A stretch of 46,601 bases of DNA from an uncultured Actinomycetes bacterium (GTDB lineage: Bacteria; Actinomycetota; Acidimicrobiia; Acidimicrobiales; RAAP-2). Where the stretch lies: assembly GCA_903832015.1 (NCBI GenBank), contig CAIKZX010000096.1:1-46601 (forward strand). Reading direction: 5' to 3'. A program made the translations under genes and the position numbers. The notes under the pieces are model-generated. The model saw only the letters and a program-made list of their open reading frames with translations, ran no database searches and was not told the DNA's origin. Below, piece after piece: positions 40,281-46,601 of the stretch (position 1 is its first letter; each line of letters starts with the position of its first letter).

Positions 40281-41792
40281 ATGGCCTTTTCAGCCTCAGT
40301 AGGAAATTTTCGTGATCAACTGAACAATGGATACGTCGCAGTACCACTCCTGATCACCGAAGGAGTCGCCGCTATTTCGGGAGTCATCCCGACCGAGCTG
40401 GTTGGCTTTGACATTCCCCGCCGCTTAGGTGCGGGTTGGTTAAAGACCAACGGCGTATCGGAAAAGCCGGGCAGTGCTGCGGTCTTGCGATCCACTGCGG
40501 GCCCGTCGGTCATCTTGGTCTCGGTGGGAAAGAGTTTCACCGATGAGGAGGCCTGGCGTCTAGCCGGGGGAGCGACAATGCGTATCGCCGGAACCGAAGC
40601 GGTTAGTTTTCTCATGCCCCTTGATCTCGTCAGCGATCCGCGGGGGTGCGCCCAGGCGCTTACTGAAGGTGCCGCCCTCGCGGTGTACGACTACAAGATG
40701 CCCGAAAAAGAAAGTTCCTTAATCGTCATACCACTCGGCTCGCCACTTCCGAGCCCCGAGGCAGTGGGGGACATAGAACGGGCCATCGAAGACGCCCTTA
40801 CAACGACCGAATTAGTTAATTGGGCCAAACGACTCATTGACATGCCACCACGCGACGCCTCTCCGCGCAAACTCGCCAAGGCCTTCGCCAAGCGATTAGA
40901 GCAAGCTCATAACGTCACCGTAGAAATCTGGGATGAGGACCACGTTAAAGAAGAAGGCTTGGGTGGATTGATCGGTGTTGGTCGTGGCTCTAACGAGCCG
41001 GTTCGCTTGGTGTACGCCACCTATCGCCCGAAGGCCGGAGACTCGATTCCCCACGTGGTGCTGGTGGGCAAGGGCATCACCTTTGACTCGGGTGGACTGA
41101 GCATTAAGTCCGCCGAGGGAATGATGACGATGAAGGCCGATATGTCTGGTTCGGCCATAGTTATGGCCACCCTGGCGGCCTGCGCCGAAATGGGGATCAA
41201 TATTCGCGTTACCGCGATCGCTCCGATGACAGAAAATATGACCGGTGGATCGGCAACCCGCCCCGGGGACGTACTCACTATTAGAAATGGGACCACGGTC
41301 GAAGTACTCAACACTGACGCCGAAGGGCGCCTCGTCTTGGCGGACGGCCTCACTCTGGCGACGGAGATTGAGCCGTCATTGATTATTGACATCGCCACCT
41401 TGACCGGAGCACAACGCGTGGCGTTGGGAGATGAGATAGGTGCCTACTACTCAAACTCCGATGACGTAGCCGCCTCACTAGAGTCAGCGAGTCGGGCCAC
41501 CGGAGAGTTGCTGTGGCGAATGCCTCTGCACGATGGTTACAACGCGACCTTGGACTCGGATGTGGCGGACCTCAAGAATATTGGTTCAGGCGGTGGTGGG
41601 TCGATTACCGCCGCTCTGTTCTTGCAGCGATTCGTGGGGGGTAAGCCCTGGCTCCACTTAGACATCGCCTCGACCGCACGATCGGAAACCGGTCGGGGGT
41701 ACTTGACGCGGGGAGCAACCGCCTTTGGCGTGCGGACCTTGGTCCATCTGCTGAGCGAAATTGCGAGTCACGGGACAGCACCCTCGGCGTAG
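40281..41792 (+). CDS. pepA: Leucyl aminopeptidase (M17)
   Basis: VGKGITFDSGGLSIKSAEGMMTMKADMSGSA, NTDAEGRLVLADGL, HLDIASTARSE; ATG 40281 with SD AGGAG. Confidence 0.96.
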   Translation: MAFSASVGNFRDQLNNGYVAVPLLITEGVAAISGVIPTELVGFDIPRRLGAGWLKTNGVSEKPGSAAVLRSTAGPSVILVSVGKSFTDEEAWRLAGGATMRIAGTEAVSFLMPLDLVSDPRGCAQALTEGAALAVYDYKMPEKESSLIVIPLGSPLPSPEAVGDIERAIEDALTTTELVNWAKRLIDMPPRDASPRKLAKAFAKRLEQAHNVTVEIWDEDHVKEEGLGGLIGVGRGSNEPVRLVYATYRPKAGDSIPHVVLVGKGITFDSGGLSIKSAEGMMTMKADMSGSAIVMATLAACAEMGINIRVTAIAPMTENMTGGSATRPGDVLTIRNGTTVEVLNTDAEGRLVLADGLTLATEIEPSLIIDIATLTGAQRVALGDEIGAYYSNSDDVAASLESASRATGELLWRMPLHDGYNATLDSDVADLKNIGSGGGGSITAALFLQRFVGGKPWLHLDIASTARSETGRGYLTRGATAFGVRTLVHLLSEIASHGTAPSA

Positions 41793-41868
41793 TGATGCGA
41801 ACGCTTCGCAGCGGACTGATTGGAATAGTTGACTTAACAGGTAAGATTTAGCGGTCGAAAGGAACGAC

Positions 41869-43032
41869 GTGTCCTCACCCCGTGAATTACTAAACGCCGC
41901 CAAGTCTGAGATCCGTGAGATTGAAGCGCAGGAGGTTGCGGCAAACATTGCGAGTTACACGATTCTTGACGTCCGTGAACCCGACGAGTACGAGCAGGGT
42001 GCGGTACCTGGAGCAGTACACGTTCCGCGCGGACAGCTTGAATTCAATGTTGAGGGACGCATTCCGGACAAAAACGCGCATCTCGCGGTCTACTGCGCCG
42101 GTGGAGTGCGAAGTGCATTCGCCGCCAAGACCTTGCAGGACCTCGGCTACACCGACGTCGTATCGGTCATTGGGGGATTTAATAAGTGGAAGGACGACGG
42201 CCTGACGTGGTCGACACCCCAAACGCTCAGTACCGATCAACGAATTCGTTATCACCGTCACCTGCTGTTACCTGAGGTTGGCGAAAAAGGGCAAATGAAA
42301 TTGCTCGCCTCTAAGGTGCTGATGCTTGGTGCCGGTGGACTTGGCTCACCCGCGGCGCTCTACCTCGCCGCTGCGGGAGTGGGGACCATTGGCATCATCG
42401 ACATGGACGTGGTCGACTCGTCCAATATTCAGCGTCAAGTCCTACACAATATGGACCGCGTTGGCATGCGCAAGGTGGACTCCGCCAAGATGACCCTAAG
42501 TGCGATGAACCCCGACTTGAAGGTCATCACCTACGACACTCGCCTGAACGCTGACAACATCTTGGAAATCTTCGATGGCTACGACATAATCGTTGACGGC
42601 ACCGACAACTTTCCTACTCGCTACTTGGTGAATGACGCGGCCTTGTTGAAGAAAATTCCCGTGGTCCACGGGTCGATCTTTCGTTTCGAGGGACAAGCCA
42701 CTGTCTTCGAACCTTACGTGGGCCCCTGCTATCGCTGCATGATCCCTGAGCCACCGCCCGCCGAATTGGCCCCGAGCTGCGCCGAAGCGGGCGTGTTGGG
42801 TGTACTGCCGGGCATCATTGGCTCCATTCAAGCGGTGGAGACCATCAAGATGTTGTTACAACTCGGCGAGCCGTTAGTTGGTCGTCTGTTGACCTACGAC
42901 GCTCTCGAACAGAGTTTTCGCAACTTTAAGGTTCGACGCGACCCCGCCTGCCCCGCCTGCGGCGAGAACGCCGGTCCCATCCAGATCATCGAATACGACG
43001 AGCTCTGCATGCCTCACGCTGTCCTGAAGTAA
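41869..43032 (+). CDS. MoeB/ThiF-like adenylyltransferase with N-terminal rhodanese domain
   Basis: Rhodanese YTILDVREPDEYEQGAVPGAVHVPRG...YCAGGVRSAFA, then LSTDQRIRYHRHLLLPEVGEKGQ, LGAGGLGSPAALYLAAAGVG, CYRCMIPE and CPACG; GTG start. Confidence 0.93.
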   Translation: MSSPRELLNAAKSEIREIEAQEVAANIASYTILDVREPDEYEQGAVPGAVHVPRGQLEFNVEGRIPDKNAHLAVYCAGGVRSAFAAKTLQDLGYTDVVSVIGGFNKWKDDGLTWSTPQTLSTDQRIRYHRHLLLPEVGEKGQMKLLASKVLMLGAGGLGSPAALYLAAAGVGTIGIIDMDVVDSSNIQRQVLHNMDRVGMRKVDSAKMTLSAMNPDLKVITYDTRLNADNILEIFDGYDIIVDGTDNFPTRYLVNDAALLKKIPVVHGSIFRFEGQATVFEPYVGPCYRCMIPEPPPAELAPSCAEAGVLGVLPGIIGSIQAVETIKMLLQLGEPLVGRLLTYDALEQSFRNFKVRRDPACPACGENAGPIQIIEYDELCMPHAVLK

Positions 43033-43049
43033 TACTGACCTCAACCGCC

Positions 43050-43068
43050 TAGAAGCGATTCACTTCTA
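43050..43068. repeat. Inverted repeat TAGAAG-N7-CTTCTA in a convergent intergenic gap
   Basis: 6-bp arms; no T-tract on either side. Confidence 0.4.
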
Positions 43069-43079
43069 CTCTGCAGTCG

Positions 43080-43601
43080 TCAAGCCTTGACGGCCGTCGT
43101 TCCGGCAAACTTGTCGTGGAGGGTTTGGCCGTCTTTGTCCCAGAGGCACCACAACACGTCAATGATGCCAATGAGAAAGATCACCGATAACACATTCATC
43201 AGGGCCGAGGCGATCCATCGCTTAAGGCTCTGGGTCGAAGTCAGCGATCCGCCAGTCGAGAGGTCCACCACCTTGATCTTGAGAATCTTGTCACCGAGCG
43301 TTTGTCCCGCGGGACTCGCCAGAAGCTGCACTTGGTAAATACCTATAACCGCGAGGGCGAGCAGGTACTGGGCCGTAGAGATTCCAAGGGTGCCTTTTCC
43401 GCCATTCGAGGTGACCAGGGAGATCACAATTGACGCTGGTAGGCCCACGATGATTCCATCGAGCACCGTGGCCCCGGCGCGACGCCAGAATCCAGCCTTA
43501 GTGGTGGAGAAGGCAGAGGGGTTCGCCCCACCGGATACTTCCTGGCCACAGGTGGAACAGAACTTTGAGTTGGTGGGCGAGCCACAAGTAGGACAATTCA
43601 T
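43080..43601 (-). CDS. RDD family membrane protein with N-terminal zinc ribbon
   Basis: MNCPTCGSPTNSKFCSTCGQE then AGFWRRAGATVLDGIIVGLPASIVI. Confidence 0.9.
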   Translation of the reverse strand: MNCPTCGSPTNSKFCSTCGQEVSGGANPSAFSTTKAGFWRRAGATVLDGIIVGLPASIVISLVTSNGGKGTLGISTAQYLLALAVIGIYQVQLLASPAGQTLGDKILKIKVVDLSTGGSLTSTQSLKRWIASALMNVLSVIFLIGIIDVLWCLWDKDGQTLHDKFAGTTAVKA

Positions 43602-43637
43602 AGTTCTCACGATAGCCAACTATGGCGCGACGCCAGG

Positions 43638-43937
43638 CTATTGGTGGGTTACAAAGGCGGGAAGAAAATGAGTCACCTGTGAGGGTTGGTCGTAGAAGAC
43701 TCCGGTCAGCTCTCTCCAGGGAGCGAACCGGTCGCTAGCCCGAAAGTCCATGTGCGCCTCGACGCTGTCCCATTCGACGAGGAGAAGATAGGTGTTGGGG
43801 TCCTCGTGCTGACGGCGCACTTCAGCGCGGTGACATCCAGGGGCCGAGAGGATGATGGGCAAAGCGGTCGTGATACTCGCCTCGAAGGCCGCCTCTTGGC
43901 CTGCGGTGATATGAAGAAGTGCGTGTTCGGTAATCAC
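43638..43937 (-). CDS. Antibiotic biosynthesis monooxygenase (ABM)-domain protein
   Basis: ITEHALLHITAGQEAAFEASITTALPIILSAPGCHRAEVRRQHEDPNTYLLLVEWDSVEAHMDFRASDRF. Confidence 0.9.
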   Translation of the reverse strand: MITEHALLHITAGQEAAFEASITTALPIILSAPGCHRAEVRRQHEDPNTYLLLVEWDSVEAHMDFRASDRFAPWRELTGVFYDQPSQVTHFLPAFVTHQ

Positions 43938-45085
43938 GTGGTCAGTTCCTGGCGCAGAGCACTATCTTCAGCCACGCCAATCGCCGTCCAAGCGAGTGCA
44001 AGGGCGCCATCAATCACCGCGGCATCAGCGGCGGGGGTCACGCATGCGGCGGTGAACTCGGGTTGGTGATTGACCGCTCCGTTCGTGGGAATCATGAGCA
44101 AGGGATGGATGGAGGGGAGCTCCAGTGAGACATTGGCCATATCCGTACTGATGGTTGGTAGTGGCGTGCGCGCATCGTCCAGGTCAAAGTTTCGGCCAAG
44201 CGCTTCGGCGGCCCGGCGGTAGTGGGCGAGTACGCCTTGGTGAGAGACCATATGGGAGAAGCGCTGAAATTTATTAGTGATGGTCAGTTTCGCGCCCGTG
44301 GCGAGGGTGCCCGCTTCGAAGCAGGCAATGACTCGAGCACGGAGTGCGTCGAGCGATTCGTTGTTAAGAGACCGAATCATGAAGTCAGCACTAGCGGAGG
44401 AGGGGATGATGTTGGCGGCTGATCCGCTCGTCAGGACGTGGCCGTGCACCTGATCGCCGGGGCGGAGTTGTTGACGCAGGAATCCGATAGCGACTTGGGC
44501 CACATTCAAGGCGTCGAGCGCGTTCACGCCCTCCCACGGGGCCGCCGAAGCGTGAGCCTCCTTGCCGACGTAGGCGATGTTGATGGCGTCAACGGCTAAG
44601 CACGTGGCCTCAAGTCGCTCACTCGGCCAGGGGTGAATCATCATCGCGACGTGTTCGTCCTTGAAATAACCAGCGCGAAGTAAATCGATTTTTCCTCCAC
44701 CACCCTCTTCGGCGGGAGTTCCGAGGAGGGTCACGCGAAGATCCAATTCGTCGGCGACGCTCGCGAGTCCAATGGCGGCACCCACCGATGAAGCGGCGAT
44801 GATGTTATGGCCACAAGCGTGGCCGACATCGGGCAAGGCGTCGTACTCTGCGCAAAAAATAATGTGCAAGGAGCCAGTTCCCTTAGTCGCCTTAAAGGCC
44901 GTGGCGAGTCCTCCGGCATTTCTCTCAACGACAAATCCAGCCTGTTCGGCGGCATCTGCCACCGCCGCACAAGAGTGGAACTCTTGGTAGTTGATTTCGG
45001 GGTGCTCGTGTACGTAGTGGCTGAGCGCCACTAGAGAATCGCGGTTCGCCTCAATGCTGGCGCGCGCGGTGTCGCGAGCGGTCAT
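43934..45085 (-). CDS. M20 family amidohydrolase/peptidase
   Basis: LPDVGHACGHNIIAASSVGAAIGLA, LLGTPAEEGGGGKIDLL, and LEATCLAVDAINIAYVGKEAHASAAPWEGVNALDAL. Confidence 0.93.
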   Translation of the reverse strand: MTARDTARASIEANRDSLVALSHYVHEHPEINYQEFHSCAAVADAAEQAGFVVERNAGGLATAFKATKGTGSLHIIFCAEYDALPDVGHACGHNIIAASSVGAAIGLASVADELDLRVTLLGTPAEEGGGGKIDLLRAGYFKDEHVAMMIHPWPSERLEATCLAVDAINIAYVGKEAHASAAPWEGVNALDALNVAQVAIGFLRQQLRPGDQVHGHVLTSGSAANIIPSSASADFMIRSLNNESLDALRARVIACFEAGTLATGAKLTITNKFQRFSHMVSHQGVLAHYRRAAEALGRNFDLDDARTPLPTISTDMANVSLELPSIHPLLMIPTNGAVNHQPEFTAACVTPAADAAVIDGALALAWTAIGVAEDSALRQELTT

Positions 45086-46601
45086 CCAATCACCACGACG
45101 ACATCGCCCGCGGCCACTGATGCGCCCTCGGCGACGTTAACTGCCGTAACGACACCATCTTTTTCGGCGTTGACACTATTTTCCATCTTCATGGCTTCGA
45201 GGATAACGACCGTCTCGCCTGCGGTGACTGACTGACCAATCTCCACGTTGACTTTAACGATGGTTCCTTGCATGGGAACGGTGACTTGGCCGGAGCCACT
45301 CGTGACCGCTGAACTGTGTTGGCGACGAGGCTTGGGTGCGGTGGAGTGGGGGCGAGGCAGACCTTCATCAGCGGGCTCGGGCATCCACAGGGCGACGGTG
45401 ACTCTGCGGCCATCGACTTCGGCGGTGACGTCCTTGCGAATGGTGCCGGTACCGACCGCGAGGGCGGCGCGCTCGGGGGAGCGCAAATTTGAAAAGTCGA
45501 GGTTGGCCTCCACCCACTTAGTGGAGTGAGTTCCAGCCACGAACTCCTCGTCACTCAAGATGATGGTGTCGGCGGGCAGGGTGGTGGCCACACCAGTGAT
45601 GACCGTCTCTTCAATGGCGCGCAACATCCGCCGGCGAGCCTTTTCACGGTCCGCCCCCCAGACGATGAGCTTGCCGATGAGGTTGTCGTAGTACTGGCTG
45701 ATGGTGTCACCCGCGGCGTATCCCGCGTCCATGCGCACGCCCGGTCCCGAGGGGATATCGAAACGAACAATGGGCCCGGGGGAGGGGGTGAACTTCCCGT
45801 CGGCGGGGTCTTCGGCGTTAATACGAATTTCAATAGCGTGTCCGTCACGCTTGATCTCGCTTTGGGTGAAGGGCAAGGCTTCACCAGCGGCAATCCGCAG
45901 CTGCCATTCGACCAGGTCTAGTCCCGTCACCATTTCGGTAACCGGGTGCTCAACTTGGAGGCGAGTATTCATCTCGAGAAAGAAGAATTCACCATCTTGG
46001 TAGAGGAACTCGACGGTGCCAGCGTTGAAGTACCCGCAGGCCTTAGAGACCTTGACCGCCGCTTCGCCCATGGCGACGCGAACCTCGTCGGGAAAGTTGG
46101 GCGCCGGTGATTCTTCGACCAACTTTTGATGTCTGCGTTGTGCCGAGCAGTCGCGCTCACCGAGCCACAGAGTATTACCGTGGGTGTCGGCGAGGACCTG
46201 CATTTCAATGTGGCGCGGCCAGGTGAGGTAACGCTCGAGGTAACACTCGGAGCGTCCAAAGTAGGACTGGGCTTCGCGCATCGCCGCTTCCAGCGCGGCC
46301 TTGGCCTCCTCGGGGCCGTTTACGACTTTCATGCCTCGTCCACCACCACCGTGGGCGGCCTTGATGGCGACGGGCCAACCAAATTCAGTACCGAAGGCGA
46401 TGACCTCGTCGGGGCTGGTCAGCGTTTCGTTTCGTCCCGGCACCCCGGCAACGCCCGCCTTATCGGCGGCGATACGAGAGGAGATCTTGTCGCCCATAAC
46501 TTCGATCGCTTCGGGGGGCGGGCCAATGAAGGTAACCCCCATCTTGGTGATCGCGCGAGCGAAGTCAGTATTTTCGGAGAAAAAACCATAACCGGGGTGG
46601 A
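45082..46601 (-). CDS. Acyl-CoA carboxylase alpha subunit (biotin carboxylase + BCCP), N-terminus cut by window end
   Basis: Frame stays open to the edge (HPGYGFFSENTDFARAITKMGVTFIGPPPEAI); AAHGGGGRGM, FLEMNTRLQVEHPVTEMVTGLDLVEWQ, VILEAMKMEN biotin site. Confidence 0.97.
   Translation of the reverse strand, partial: HPGYGFFSENTDFARAITKMGVTFIGPPPEAIEVMGDKISSRIAADKAGVAGVPGRNETLTSPDEVIAFGTEFGWPVAIKAAHGGGGRGMKVVNGPEEAKAALEAAMREAQSYFGRSECYLERYLTWPRHIEMQVLADTHGNTLWLGERDCSAQRRHQKLVEESPAPNFPDEVRVAMGEAAVKVSKACGYFNAGTVEFLYQDGEFFFLEMNTRLQVEHPVTEMVTGLDLVEWQLRIAAGEALPFTQSEIKRDGHAIEIRINAEDPADGKFTPSPGPIVRFDIPSGPGVRMDAGYAAGDTISQYYDNLIGKLIVWGADREKARRRMLRAIEETVITGVATTLPADTIILSDEEFVAGTHSTKWVEANLDFSNLRSPERAALAVGTGTIRKDVTAEVDGRRVTVALWMPEPADEGLPRPHSTAPKPRRQHSSAVTSGSGQVTVPMQGTIVKVNVEIGQSVTAGETVVILEAMKMENSVNAEKDGVVTAVNVAEGASVAAGDVVVVIG

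Noticed and set aside
46542-46542. ORF-track start of the biotin carboxylase
   Set aside because: The frame continues upstream to the window edge as HPGYGFFSENTDFARAITK, a conserved internal region, so the true start lies outside.

Overview
Dense, mostly housekeeping segment of a high-GC, probably actinobacterial chromosome (class not determinable from this window alone). About 41 protein genes were assigned. From left to right: a branched-chain amino acid and serine block (ilvB 3' end, ilvN, ilvC, serC, aspartate aminotransferase, serA, leuA, leuDC-greA, leuB, ilvE); cell-envelope and unknown genes; a SUF Fe-S block (sufB, Cys-rich ORF, sufD, Rieske, sufC-1 / LCP / sufU-sufS-sufC-2); thiE / Rrf2 / rnhA; lpdA, a 2-oxoacid dehydrogenase E2, and a fused LipB-LipA; metH / cobalamin adenosyltransferase; pepA; a rhodanese-ThiF protein; RDD, ABM and M20 proteins; and a biotin carboxylase/BCCP protein running off the right edge. 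No rRNA, tRNA, CRISPR, phage or transposon was seen. Main signals beyond ordinary annotation: (1) a short leader ORF, MTTTTLLLLH, with an intrinsic terminator and a competing antiterminator in front of leuA, which looks like ribosome-mediated attenuation and appears leaderless; (2) recurrent TANNNT-N6/7-ATG spacing, suggesting widespread leaderless transcription that also corrects several start codons; (3) a LipB-LipA fusion immediately after an E2 gene with a degenerate active-site motif; (4) a small Cys-rich ORF inside the suf operon and two different sufC genes; (5) an alpha/beta-hydrolase with Gly at the nucleophile position, preceded by an apparent 5-codon leaderless uORF; (6) a Cys-free Rrf2 regulator with a dyad between back-to-back promoters.
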